Assembly (NCBI RefSeq): GCF_047971885.1 | Contig: NZ_JBKEAE010000146.1 | Coordinates: forward strand, 1 to 61,420 | DNA: 61,420 nt | Direction: 5' to 3' | DNA from: Tropicimonas sp047971885 | GTDB lineage: Bacteria; Pseudomonadota; Alphaproteobacteria; Rhodobacterales; Rhodobacteraceae | Part shown: piece after piece, positions 1 to 8,372 of the stretch | How positions within the stretch are numbered: position 1 is the stretch's first letter | Layout of the letters: each line of letters begins with the position of its first letter | Program-made: the position numbers and the translations under genes | The notes under the pieces: model-generated | Database searches by the model: none | Told to the model about the DNA's origin: nothing | What the model saw: the letters and a program-made list of their open reading frames with translations, nothing else

Positions 1-413
1 GCGCGCAGGCAGCCCAGCGTCGTGCCGTGGTGCCCGGTGCCAAAGGCCATCGCCGCCTCGATCAGCAGCGGTTCCACATCGTCGGGCACCGTATCGGCAT
101 CGTGGCTGCCGTACAGGTAGAACCTGCCCCCCCTGACCGGGCTCAGGTCGCGCTTCACCTTGGCGACCCAATCGGTCTCGGGCAGTTCGGAGATCGCGAA
201 TTCCCGCGCGCCGAAGGCCGCCGACAGCACGGCGAGCGCGGCCGCATCGGGCGTTTCGAGGAAATACCCGCCCACCTCCCACAATCCGGACTCGTCCTCG
301 ATCTCGAAAACGCCTACCCCGGTGGGCTCCGGATCGAGCCGTTCCATGGCAAGGCCGAGCGCTTCGGCCGGCTCCTTGCCCGGCAGGGTGGTGAAGGCTG
401 TGAAGGTCGGCAT
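1..413 (-). CDS. prmA: Ribosomal protein L11 methyltransferase PrmA (3' end outside window)
   Basis: The visible N-terminal 137 residues start at an ATG and run off the left edge, so the C-terminal part of the SAM-binding domain is missing. The diagnostic stretch AFGTGHHGTT is present near the cut; in PrmA this precedes the SAM-binding motif. The family methylates L11 of the large ribosomal subunit in the cytoplasm. It lies 31 bp downstream of the small P-loop kinase gene and shares its orientation, so it is probably the last gene of an msrA-kinase-prmA transcript. The call is firm despite truncation by the window edge. Confidence 0.9.
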   Translation of the reverse strand, partial: MPTFTAFTTLPGKEPAEALGLAMERLDPEPTGVGVFEIEDESGLWEVGGYFLETPDAAALAVLSAAFGAREFAISELPETDWVAKVKRDLSPVRGGRFYLYGSHDADTVPDDVEPLLIEAAMAFGTGHHGTTLGCLR

Positions 414-444
414 CTGCGGCTCCCTTGCTGGATCGCTCCCGCCG

Positions 445-1005
445 CTAGGGCCTGCGGCGGCCAAGGTCAAGCATCGCCAGAACTTCCGAAACCTGCCTTT
501 CGACGGGCGGGCCGGAATCGATGCGCAGCACCGGGCATTCGAGCGTTTTCGCCCATGCGTCGTGCCGCGCCCTGTTCCGCCCGGGCAGCAGGCCGTCCTC
601 GTAGCCGGCGGCCCATTCGAGGAAGGCATCGACATCGGCCCGTTCCGACGGCCTGACCCCGCCGTTGAAGCTCAGGCGCCGCGCCTCGCGCGCGCGCAGG
701 CGCGCCAGGCGGGTTTCCGCATCCAGTTCCATCCGCACCGCAAGGGTGAAGCGGTGGTCGATCCCCTCGCTCCAGCTGTCCAGCGACCCCGAGAGCACCC
801 AGTCGCGCCGCGGCAGGAACATCTGCTCCATCAGCGCGCGCCGTTCGGAAACGGAACGCACGTTCTGGAATGGCGGATCGGTCGGATACCAGTAGAAATC
901 GTCGGTATCGAAATGCTGCGACGCCAGCGCTTCGGCGAGCGCGCGCCCCAGCGCCGAGGTTCCCGAACCACTTGCCCCGAAAATATGAATGCGGTGCCCC
1001 GCCAT
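445..1005 (-). CDS. Small P-loop ATPase, adenylate-kinase-like
   Basis: A 186-residue protein with an N-terminal Walker A loop (GASGSGTS, residues 10-17) directly after the first beta strand, as in nucleoside or shikimate-type kinases. An Asp-rich segment follows (FDTDDFYW, about residues 33-40), then Arg-rich helices that could form the lid. Substrate cannot be told from sequence; automatic annotations usually say AAA family ATPase or adenylate kinase. It is too short and divergent to be the main Adk. It begins 13 bp after the msrA stop and is followed by prmA, so co-transcription is likely. Confidence 0.7.
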   Translation of the reverse strand: MAGHRIHIFGASGSGTSALGRALAEALASQHFDTDDFYWYPTDPPFQNVRSVSERRALMEQMFLPRRDWVLSGSLDSWSEGIDHRFTLAVRMELDAETRLARLRAREARRLSFNGGVRPSERADVDAFLEWAAGYEDGLLPGRNRARHDAWAKTLECPVLRIDSGPPVERQVSEVLAMLDLGRRRP

Positions 1006-1018
1006 CGGCTCCTTCAGA

Positions 1019-1678
1019 TCAATGACCCGTCAACACACCCACCCCCAGCGGACAGGCGACCCCGGTGCCGCCGATCCCGCAATATCCCGCCGGGTTCCTG
1101 GCGAGATATTGCTGGTGGTAGTCCTCGGCAAAATAGAATTCCGGCGCGTCGCGGATTTCGGTGGTGATGGCCCCGTGCCCGGCGGCGTGCAATGCGTTCT
1201 GATAGGCCCGGCACGAGGCGTCGGCCGCGGCGCGCTGTTCCGCGCCATATACGTAGAGCGCCGAGCGGTATTGCGAACCGATGTCGTTGCCCTGTCGCAG
1301 ACCCTGCGTCGGATCGTGATTTTCCCAGAAAATCCCGAGCAGGGTATCGTAGGAAACGATATCCGGATCGAAAACCAGCCGCACGACCTCGGCATGGCCG
1401 GTCTTTCCGCCGCACACCTCCTCGTAGGTCGGGTTGGGGGTGTAGCCGCCGGCGTAGCCCGCCGCCGTCAGCCAGACGCCGGGAACCTGCCAGAAAATCC
1501 GTTCGACACCCCAGAAGCACCCCATGCCGACTGTCATCGCCCGCATGCCCTCGGGCGGCGCATCCGCCAGCCTTCGCCCGTTGACGAAATGCGTCTCTGC
1601 CGTCGGGATGGGCCGGGCGCGGCCGGAAAGCGCGTCTTCGGGCAGTACCATTCCGGTTGTCTTGCGGCTGGGGAACAT
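1019..1678 (-). CDS. msrA: Peptide-methionine (S)-S-oxide reductase MsrA
   Basis: A 219-residue MsrA. The signature GCFWG (residues 53-57) carries the catalytic cysteine, Cys54, and the following WGVERIFW and AGYAGG segments are typical. It reduces methionine-S-sulfoxide in proteins and free methionine using thioredoxin. The start at 1678 is the first ATG of the MFPSRKT leader and is preceded by an AGGAG-like site; the open frame extends far upstream on this strand but that extension is only antisense coding shadow. The first gene of a probable three-gene transcript with the P-loop kinase and prmA. Confidence 0.95.
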   Translation of the reverse strand: MFPSRKTTGMVLPEDALSGRARPIPTAETHFVNGRRLADAPPEGMRAMTVGMGCFWGVERIFWQVPGVWLTAAGYAGGYTPNPTYEEVCGGKTGHAEVVRLVFDPDIVSYDTLLGIFWENHDPTQGLRQGNDIGSQYRSALYVYGAEQRAAADASCRAYQNALHAAGHGAITTEIRDAPEFYFAEDYHQQYLARNPAGYCGIGGTGVACPLGVGVLTGH

Positions 1679-1770
1679 CGGGGTCTCCTTGCGATACCGC
1701 GAACATATAAGACCTGCGCCGGCGCGCTTCCAGCATCTTGCGGTCGCAGCGTCGCCACGAACCGCCCCGC

Positions 1771-3003
1771 CTAGCCGGCCGCTTGGGAGTTCCGCCTGCG
1801 GGCAAGGACGGTCTCGTTGCCCGGCGCGGGATGGCGCGGGATCAGCAGCGCCATCAGCAGCGAAGCCATCGCGATGGCAGTGGCCAGCACGAATACCAGC
1901 GCCGGCGAGGACAGCCAGACATAGCCCAGCAGCGCCGGCAGGAACACCGCCGCGATGTGGTTGATGGTGAAGGCGACGGCGGCGGTGGGCGCCATGTCGG
2001 CCGGATCGCCGATCTTCTGGAAATAGGTCTTCAGCGCCAGCGCAAGGCCAAAGAAAATATTGTCGACCACATAGAGCGTGGCGGCCAGCACCACCCCCCA
2101 GCCGAACATGTAGATGCCGCCATAGAGAAAGAAGATGATCGCAAGGCCGGCATATTCGAACAGCAGCACGTTGCGTTCGCCGTATTTTCCCACCGCACGC
2201 CCGAAAAGCGGCCCGGCGATCATGTTGGCCACCAGCGTGATCAGGAACAGCGAGGTGACCTGGTGCACGTCGAAACCGAACCGCTCGACCATCATGAACC
2301 CGGCGAAAACGACGAATATCTGCCGCCGCGCCCCGGCGAGGAACTGAAGGACGTAATAGAGCCAGTAGCGGCGGCGCAACACGAACTTCTTCACCTGCGG
2401 CGTCGGCGATTCGAACTGCGGGAACCAGACCAGGCTGATCAGCGCGATCGCCGCCGTGACCAGCCCGGCCGTCATGTAGACGGTGTTGTAGTCGAGCCCG
2501 AAGGTCTTCCACGTCGCGACGATCAGCCCATAGGCAACCAGCGTCGCGGCCGAACCCGTCGCCAGAATCCAGCCCAGCACCTGCGGCGCGCGCGCCTTGT
2601 CCAGCCATTGCAGTTGCAGCGACTGGTTGACCGTCTCGTAATAATGAAACCCGATCGAACTGAGCATGGTTATGGTCAGGATGCCGCCAAGCGTCGGGAA
2701 CCATGCGGTCAGTGCCGTCGCGACGCCCAGCAGGGCCAGCGACAGCAGGCCCAGAACCTGTTCGCGGATCATCCGGATCAGCGCGATCACTCCGATGGCC
2801 AGAAAGCCGGGGATCTCGCGAACCGTATGCAGCCAGCCGATGTCCGACCCGTCGAAATCGGCCACCTCGATGACAAAATTGTTCAGCAGCGCCGACCAGG
2901 TGGCAAAGGAAACCGGCATCGCCGCCGCGGTGACGAACAGCAGCGTGACAGGGCGGCGCCAGACCGGCAGGGCGCGCGCTTCGGAAAGGGACATGGTGCG
3001 CAT
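1771..3003 (-). CDS. MFS transporter
   Basis: A 410-residue integral membrane protein with about twelve hydrophobic segments, two six-helix halves joined by a charged loop (around the KKFVLRRR segment), and the length of a major facilitator superfamily permease. The substrate cannot be inferred. The start is either the ATG at 3003 or the one at 2994 (MSLSEARAL); neither has a clear ribosome binding site. It is followed after 92 bp by msrA and preceded by 171 bp of non-coding DNA after the priA stop, so it may be transcribed alone. Confidence 0.8.
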   Translation of the reverse strand: MRTMSLSEARALPVWRRPVTLLFVTAAAMPVSFATWSALLNNFVIEVADFDGSDIGWLHTVREIPGFLAIGVIALIRMIREQVLGLLSLALLGVATALTAWFPTLGGILTITMLSSIGFHYYETVNQSLQLQWLDKARAPQVLGWILATGSAATLVAYGLIVATWKTFGLDYNTVYMTAGLVTAAIALISLVWFPQFESPTPQVKKFVLRRRYWLYYVLQFLAGARRQIFVVFAGFMMVERFGFDVHQVTSLFLITLVANMIAGPLFGRAVGKYGERNVLLFEYAGLAIIFFLYGGIYMFGWGVVLAATLYVVDNIFFGLALALKTYFQKIGDPADMAPTAAVAFTINHIAAVFLPALLGYVWLSSPALVFVLATAIAMASLLMALLIPRHPAPGNETVLARRRNSQAAG

Positions 3004-3174
3004 GCAATCGCTCTAGGGCCGCGCCGGGGCAAAGGGAAGGACAAACCGCATATGCCACGCGCGTGGCGGCGCCGCGGTATTTCGACCGTTCAGCAAATTG
3101 GGAAGCGCAGCCTCTCGCCTTTGGTCCGGACGCATTCCCCGGAATGGGGTGCTTCAACGTCAGACCGAAGCGCT

Positions 3175-5373
3175 TCAGTAGAAGCTCTGCGGATCGATAT
3201 CGACCGTCAGCCGTACCCTGGGTGGCACGCGCACCTGCTCCAGCCAGCGAAGGATGGCCGCCTGAAGCGGCGCGGACTTGTCGGCCTTGATCAGCAGCCG
3301 CACCCTGTGGCGGCCGCGCACCCGGGCGATCGGGGCGGGCGCCGGCCCGAATAGCTGCGCCCCTACCGCCCGTAGCGGCCCGTCGCACCGGGCGAGCGCA
3401 TTGCCGAGGTCGAAAACCTCGGCCAGTTCGGGCGAGGACAGGATGATCCCGGCCATCCGGCCGAAAGGCGGCACTGCCGCCACCTGCCGCTCGGCGGCTT
3501 CGGTACGCCAGAAGCCCTCCTCGTCGCCCGAAAGGATCGCCCGGATGACGGGGTGTTCGGGCTGATAGGTCTGTAGCAGCGCCACCCCCTTGCGTTCCGC
3601 CGTCCGCCCGGCCCGGCCGGCCACCTGCCGGACCAGCTGGAAGGTCCGCTCGGCCGCCCGCAGGTCGGTTCCCTGCAGGCCCAGATCGGCGTCGATCACG
3701 CCCACCAGCGTCAGCAGGGGGAAGTTGTGCCCCTTGGCGACAAGCTGCGTGCCGATGACGATATCCGCGCCTCCCTCGGCGATTTCCCGGATACGCGCCT
3801 TGAGCGCGCGCGCCGAACCGAACAGGTCCGAGGACAGCACCGCCACCCGCGCCTCGGGAAAAAGCCCGACAACCTCTTCCGCCAGCCGCTCCACACCCGG
3901 CCCGACCGGCGCCAGACGCCCCTCGACCCCGCATTTCGGGCAGGCTTCCGGCATCGGCCTGGTCTCGCCGCACTGGTGGCAGATCAGCCGTTTCCGGAAC
4001 CGGTGTTCCACCATCCGCGCATCGCAATGATCGCAGCCGATCTGATGTCCGCAGGCCCGGCAGACCGTCACCGGCGCATAGCCGCGACGGTTCAGGAACA
4101 GCAGTGCCTGTTCTCCCGCCGCCAGCCGCGCATCGACCGCGCGCCGTAATCCGCCAGAGATCCAGCGGCTTGCCGGCAGCTTCTCGTCCCGCATGTCGAT
4201 GGCGTGCATCTCGGGCAATTCGGCGGCGCCGAACCGCGCCTCAAGGTCGAGCCGCGCATATTTCCCTGCCTCGGCATTGACCCAGCTTTCGAGACTGGGG
4301 GTCGCCGAGGCCAGCACCACCTGCGCATCGCAGATCGAGGCCCGCAGCACCGCCATGTCGCGCGCGTTGTAAAGAACCATGTCCTCCTGCTTGTAGGAAC
4401 TGTCGTGCTCCTCGTCGACGACGATCAGCCCAAGGTCGCGGAATGGCAGGAACAATGCCGAACGCGCCCCGACGACAACCTGTGCACCGCCCTCGGCCAC
4501 CATCTTCCAGGCCCGCCGCCGCTCGGTCATGGTCACGCCCGAATGCCACTCGGCGGGCCGCGCGCCGAACCGCGCCTCGATGCGGTCGAGGAATTCGCCG
4601 GTCAGTGCGATTTCCGGCAGCAGCACCAGCGCCTGCCGCCCCCGGCGCAGGGTTTCGGCCACCGCTCCCAGGTAGACCTCGGTCTTGCCCGAACCGGACT
4701 CGCCCTTCAGCTTTGTGGTGGCGTAGGTCGTGCGCGCCACGGCGGCGCGCAGCGCCGCCGCCGCTGCCGCCTGAGCCTCGCTCAGCGGCACTCCCCCCCG
4801 TTCGGGATCGAGCCGGGGATAGGGCAGATCGCGCGGCGTCGCCTCCTCGCGCACGGCACCCTGCCGGACCAGTCCCCCGATCACCGATGTACTTACCCCG
4901 GCCGTTGCGGCCAGTTCCGACAGGGTAAAGGCCAGCCCGCCGTGATCCTCCAGAACCTCCAGAACCCGGCGCCGGGCATCGGTCATCCGGTCGGGATCGG
5001 CATCGCCACGCCGGTAGACCCGGCGCATCGACGGCGGATCGCCCAGGCCCGGCGCACGGGTCGCCAGCCGCAGCATGGCGGGCATCGGCGTCAGGGTGTA
5101 ATCGGCGGCGCGGCCCAGAAATTCGCGCATCTCGGCGCGCAGCGGCGGCACGTCGAGCACACGCGATATGCCGCGTATCCTGCTGCTTTCGAAGCCGCCC
5201 TGCCCCGGCCCCCAGACCACGCCCGGCACCTTGCGCGGCCCCAGCGGCACTTCGACAACCGCGCCCTCGGCACAGCCTTCGTCGGGCGCGAAGTAATCCA
5301 GAAGCCGGTCGATCGGCTGGGTGGTCAGCACGGCAACCGGCGTTCCCTTGGAAAAACGGCCCGGATCGGTCAT
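3175..5373 (-). CDS. priA: Primosomal protein N' / replication restart helicase PriA
   Basis: A 732-residue superfamily 2 helicase that reloads the replisome at stalled forks. Visible: an N-terminal 3'-DNA-binding domain, Walker A GESGSGKT (224-231), DEEH box (320-323), and eight cysteines (438, 441, 447, 450, 465, 468, 478, 481) that bind two zinc ions. The C-terminal helicase motif with GRAGRT follows. I chose the start at 5373 (MTDPGRFSKG) because the open frame upstream encodes 47 residues with no family similarity and overlaps the fsa relic on the other strand. All catalytic features are intact. Confidence 0.95.
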   Translation of the reverse strand: MTDPGRFSKGTPVAVLTTQPIDRLLDYFAPDEGCAEGAVVEVPLGPRKVPGVVWGPGQGGFESSRIRGISRVLDVPPLRAEMREFLGRAADYTLTPMPAMLRLATRAPGLGDPPSMRRVYRRGDADPDRMTDARRRVLEVLEDHGGLAFTLSELAATAGVSTSVIGGLVRQGAVREEATPRDLPYPRLDPERGGVPLSEAQAAAAAALRAAVARTTYATTKLKGESGSGKTEVYLGAVAETLRRGRQALVLLPEIALTGEFLDRIEARFGARPAEWHSGVTMTERRRAWKMVAEGGAQVVVGARSALFLPFRDLGLIVVDEEHDSSYKQEDMVLYNARDMAVLRASICDAQVVLASATPSLESWVNAEAGKYARLDLEARFGAAELPEMHAIDMRDEKLPASRWISGGLRRAVDARLAAGEQALLFLNRRGYAPVTVCRACGHQIGCDHCDARMVEHRFRKRLICHQCGETRPMPEACPKCGVEGRLAPVGPGVERLAEEVVGLFPEARVAVLSSDLFGSARALKARIREIAEGGADIVIGTQLVAKGHNFPLLTLVGVIDADLGLQGTDLRAAERTFQLVRQVAGRAGRTAERKGVALLQTYQPEHPVIRAILSGDEEGFWRTEAAERQVAAVPPFGRMAGIILSSPELAEVFDLGNALARCDGPLRAVGAQLFGPAPAPIARVRGRHRVRLLIKADKSAPLQAAILRWLEQVRVPPRVRLTVDIDPQSFY

Positions 5374-5409
5374 CGCCGGTCCCGGCACGTCGCCCCGCGA
5401 CGGTCGCCG

Positions 5410-5832
5410 ACAGATGTCGCCATCGCGGTTCCGCTCACCCGGGGCAGGCTCAGGAAATTCAGGGTGCTCACCGGCGAGGGCCTCATGGTCAACGTCACGC
5501 TGTTTCTTCCCCAAAATCAGGCGCTGCTTGCGGTCAGGGCCGGCACGATCCCGGTTTCAGCCCCGGCCGGCCGGGTCGGCGACCTTGCGCTCGACGGCAT
5601 GACCCTGATCGCCGATATCCGCCGGATCTACAACACCTGCGGGTACCGGCCCCGGGTCGTCGCCAACTCGGTCCACGCGCCCGGCCAACTGAAGCGTGCC
5701 GCCCTGACCGGCGCCGATGTGGCCACGGCGCCACCCACAGTGATAAAAGCAATGGCAAATCATGCCCTGACCTACAAGGGACTGGACGCCGCGGCGCCGG
5801 ACCGGGCAAAAAAGACAGGGAAAATACCCTGA
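5410..5832 (+). pseudogene. Transaldolase / fructose-6-phosphate aldolase (fsa-like) relic
   Basis: The frame encodes the C-terminal 60% of an Fsa/TalC-type transaldolase: VPLT, then MVNVTLFLPQNQALLA, GRVGDLALDGM, TAPPTVIKA and a KKTGKIP tail line up with the family in order. The N-terminal ~85 residues (first beta/alpha units) are absent; sequence before 5410 is priA-antisense or unrelated. The Schiff-base lysine, normally in VVKVPLT, is Ala (AIAVPLT), and the conserved SPFIGR segment is degraded to SAPAGR. No start codon with a ribosome site is seen. In my recollection of related genomes a whole fsa sits between priA and the DUF484-xerC pair, so this looks like local decay. Confidence 0.8.
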
Positions 5833-5888
5833 CCCGCAACGCCTTGCCGGGTGAAGTTGATGTGAATGCTGATCCGATGGAGTCCGGC

Positions 5889-6596
5889 ATGAAAGATTCG
5901 ATCCACGAAACCGCCGCCCTGCGCGACCAGATCCTGGCCGATCCCGGTCTGGTTCTCGACGACCCGGCGATCATGAGCAGCCTGGTGACCGCCACCGGCG
6001 GCATGCAGGGCGAAAACGTGATCGACCTGCGCGGCGTCGCGATGGAACGGCTCGAGGACCGGCTGGAGCGGCTCGAGGATACGCATCGTTCGGTGCTTGC
6101 CGCGGCCTATGACAATGTCGCCGGCACCGGACAGATTCACCGCGCGGTGCTGGCGCTGCTCGATGCGGAGAGTTTCACCGACATGCTTGGCGTTCTGGCC
6201 GAGGCGCTTCCCGGCATTCTCAGGGTCGATTGCGTGCGTCTGGTGCTCGAATCGGCCGCCAACGCCGAGGCGGACCTGCCCGAGGCGGGGGAAATCCTGC
6301 GTATCGTCAAACCCGGCTATGTCGATCATTATGTTCGTGCCGGCCGCTCCGGCGCCCGCGCGCGGCGCATCACCCTGCGCCCGCTGCCCGAGAGCTTCGG
6401 CGCGCTCTACGAGGGGCATGATCGCGAAATCGGTTCTGAGGCGGCGCTGGTGCTGGATCTGGGTGCCAGCCGGCTGCCCGCGATGCTGCTGTTCGGCGCC
6501 GAAGACGTGGCGCAGTTTTCACCTGAACAGGGCACCGATCTGCTCGATTTCCTCACCGGCGTTTTCGAACGGCAGATGCTGCGCTGGCTGAACTGA
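5889..6596 (+). CDS. DUF484 family protein
   Basis: A 235-residue protein with the DUF484 hallmarks: an N-terminal helical part with a coiled-coil-like repeat (RGVAMERLEDRLERLEDTH) and a C-terminal GAF-like domain. Function is unknown; the family commonly sits directly upstream of xerC, as here. The start at 5889 has a GGAG six bases upstream; a TTG at 5844 and an ATG at 5877 are alternatives. Its TGA stop (6594-6596) overlaps the apparent CTG start of xerC, pointing to translational coupling. Confidence 0.85.
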   Translation: MKDSIHETAALRDQILADPGLVLDDPAIMSSLVTATGGMQGENVIDLRGVAMERLEDRLERLEDTHRSVLAAAYDNVAGTGQIHRAVLALLDAESFTDMLGVLAEALPGILRVDCVRLVLESAANAEADLPEAGEILRIVKPGYVDHYVRAGRSGARARRITLRPLPESFGALYEGHDREIGSEAALVLDLGASRLPAMLLFGAEDVAQFSPEQGTDLLDFLTGVFERQMLRWLN

Positions 6597-7513
6597 CCCA
6601 TATCTCCGCCGGTCTCGGCGATGCGCTGGCGCGCTGGCTCGACCACCTGCGTGCCATCGAGGGCGTCGCCGACAATACGCTGACCGCCTATCGGCGCGAT
6701 GTTTCGGGCTTTCTGGGGTTCCTGACCCGGCATCTGGGCGAAAGCCTCGGGCTGGCGCCGCTGGCGCGGGTATCCGTCACCGACATGCGCGCCTGGATGG
6801 CCGACGAGCGCGGCAGGGGCGTTTCGGCACGCACGCTTGCGCGCGAGCTTTCGGCGGTGAAGAACTTCGCCGGCTGGCTGGCCGAGCGCGATGGCTACGA
6901 CATCACCGCGATCCTTGCCGCGCGGGGGCCGAAATACCGCCGGCGCCTGCCGCGCCCGCTCGCCGAAGACGCCGCCCGCGAGATATTGGAATCGGTTGCG
7001 CTGCAATCGGAGGAAGACTGGATTGCCGCGCGCGATGTGGCGGTCGTCACCCTGCTCTACGGCTGCGGGCTGAGGATATCCGAAGCGCTGGGACTGACCG
7101 GCGATCAGCTTCCGCTGGGCGATATGCTGCGGATTCGCGGCAAGGGCGGCAAGGAGCGACTGGTACCCGTTCTTCCGGTCGCACGCCGTGCCGTCGCGCG
7201 ATATGCCGCGCTCTGCCCGTGGGAACTCGGCCCCGGCACGCCGGTCTTTCGCGGTGCGCGCGGCGGTGCGCTCAACCCCCGGCTGATCGCCAGGGCGATG
7301 GAGCGGGCGCGGATGCAGCTTGGCCTGCCCGCCTCGGCCACACCGCACGCCATGCGCCACAGTTTCGCCACGCATCTGCTGGCGGCCGGCGGCGACCTGC
7401 GCACGATCCAGGAGCTGCTGGGGCATGCGTCGCTCTCGACGACCCAGGCCTATACCGCCGTCGATACGCGCCGGTTGATGGAAGTCTACGATATGGCACA
7501 TCCGAAGGCCTGA
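6593..7513 (+). CDS. xerC: Tyrosine recombinase XerC (non-canonical CTG start)
   Basis: XerC with XerD resolves chromosome dimers at dif. From a CTG at 6593 the product is 306 residues, normal for XerC, with a core-binding domain (RWLDHLRAIEG..NTLTAYRRDVSGFLGFL) and a catalytic domain holding Arg161, Lys184, His252, Arg255, His278 and the nucleophile Tyr287. The first in-frame ATG is at 6785 and would delete most of the DNA-clamping N-terminal domain; there is no in-frame GTG or TTG between the preceding in-frame stop at 6524 and 6785. The CTG overlaps the DUF484 stop (CTGA), which favours re-initiation. A sequencing error hiding a normal start is the alternative. Confidence 0.85.
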   Translation: MTHISAGLGDALARWLDHLRAIEGVADNTLTAYRRDVSGFLGFLTRHLGESLGLAPLARVSVTDMRAWMADERGRGVSARTLARELSAVKNFAGWLAERDGYDITAILAARGPKYRRRLPRPLAEDAAREILESVALQSEEDWIAARDVAVVTLLYGCGLRISEALGLTGDQLPLGDMLRIRGKGGKERLVPVLPVARRAVARYAALCPWELGPGTPVFRGARGGALNPRLIARAMERARMQLGLPASATPHAMRHSFATHLLAAGGDLRTIQELLGHASLSTTQAYTAVDTRRLMEVYDMAHPKA

Positions 7514-7531
7514 AAATTCCGCATCGCGGCC

Positions 7532-7543
7532 GTGGCGCGCCAC
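7532..7543. repeat. 12-bp perfect palindrome between xerC and pcs
   Basis: GTGGCGCGCCAC is self-complementary and lies 19 bp after the xerC stop and about 40 bp before the pcs start. It has no T tract. It could be a weak operator or hairpin, but a GC-only palindrome this short can arise by chance in such DNA. Confidence 0.3.
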
Positions 7544-7584
7544 AGTGAATTGCCCCGGCGTCCGCTATCGTGCATGAAGTGCGC

Positions 7585-8295
7585 ATGAAACCGCAGCACA
7601 GCGCCTATTGCGTCCATCTCTTTACCGCCACCGGTGCCGTCCTGGCGATGCTCGCACTGCTTGCGGCGGTGGATTACGACTGGCCGATGATGTTCCTCTG
7701 GCTGGTTCTCGCCTTCGTGGTCGACGGAATAGACGGGCCGCTGGCGCGCAGGTACGATGTCTGGAACTATGCGCCGCAGGTCGACGGCGTGCTTCTCGAC
7801 CTGATCATCGACTATCTGACCTATGTCTTCATCCCGGCCTTTGCACTTTACGCCTCGGGCCTGCTGGACGGCTGGACCGGCTGGGCGGCCCTGTTCATCA
7901 TTACCTTCGCCAGCGCGCTCTATTTCGCCCACACGGGCATGAAGACCGCCGACAACTCCTTTGCCGGCTTTCCGGGCTGCTGGAACATGGTGGTTCTGGT
8001 CTTCTTCGCCATCAGGCCGCCCGACTGGCTGGCGCTGACCGTCATCCTGCTGCTGGCTGCCGCAATGTTCACCAACCTGCGCTTCATCCACCCGGTGCGG
8101 ACCCGCCGCTGGCGGGCGGTTTCGCTGCCCGTGGCCCTTGTCTGGACCTTTTGCGCCGGGTGGGCCGCCTGGGTCGAGTTCGATCCGCAAAGCTGGGCCA
8201 AGGTCGGGCTGATGGCTTCCAGCCTCTATCTGCTCTGCGCCGGGCTTGTGCAGCAGGCTATCCCGGTGAGAAAGAAAAAGGCGGAGCGGCGATAG
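7585..8295 (+). CDS. pcs: Phosphatidylcholine synthase (CDP-alcohol phosphatidyltransferase)
   Basis: A 236-residue inner-membrane enzyme with about eight hydrophobic segments. The first cytoplasmic loop carries the Pcs version of the CDP-alcohol phosphotransferase motif: DGIDGPLAR, then G..LLD..ID. Pcs condenses choline with CDP-diacylglycerol to make phosphatidylcholine in one step, a route known from rhizobia and Rhodobacterales. The start at 7585 (MKPQHSAY) was chosen over a GTG at 7570; neither has a clear ribosome site. It follows xerC by 71 bp and converges with ileS. Confidence 0.88.
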   Translation: MKPQHSAYCVHLFTATGAVLAMLALLAAVDYDWPMMFLWLVLAFVVDGIDGPLARRYDVWNYAPQVDGVLLDLIIDYLTYVFIPAFALYASGLLDGWTGWAALFIITFASALYFAHTGMKTADNSFAGFPGCWNMVVLVFFAIRPPDWLALTVILLLAAAMFTNLRFIHPVRTRRWRAVSLPVALVWTFCAGWAAWVEFDPQSWAKVGLMASSLYLLCAGLVQQAIPVRKKKAERR

Positions 8296-8372
8296 CCGTC
8301 ACCGCCCCTGTTGTCTGCTGACAGGACGCCCCGGCCGAATGCCGAAACGCCTCCGGCGCCGCGCCGGGCGGA

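Noticed and set aside
1019..4027. A 1002-codon open frame on the minus strand ending in MsrA
   Set aside because: Only the last 219 codons (from 1678) are MsrA. The rest is an out-of-frame shadow of the MFS and priA genes, rich in Arg, Gly and Ala, as expected in high-GC DNA.
4204..5832. A 542-codon plus-strand frame containing the transaldolase relic
   Set aside because: Only the part after about 5410 resembles a protein family; the first 400 codons are antisense to priA. Reported as a pseudogene instead of a fusion protein.
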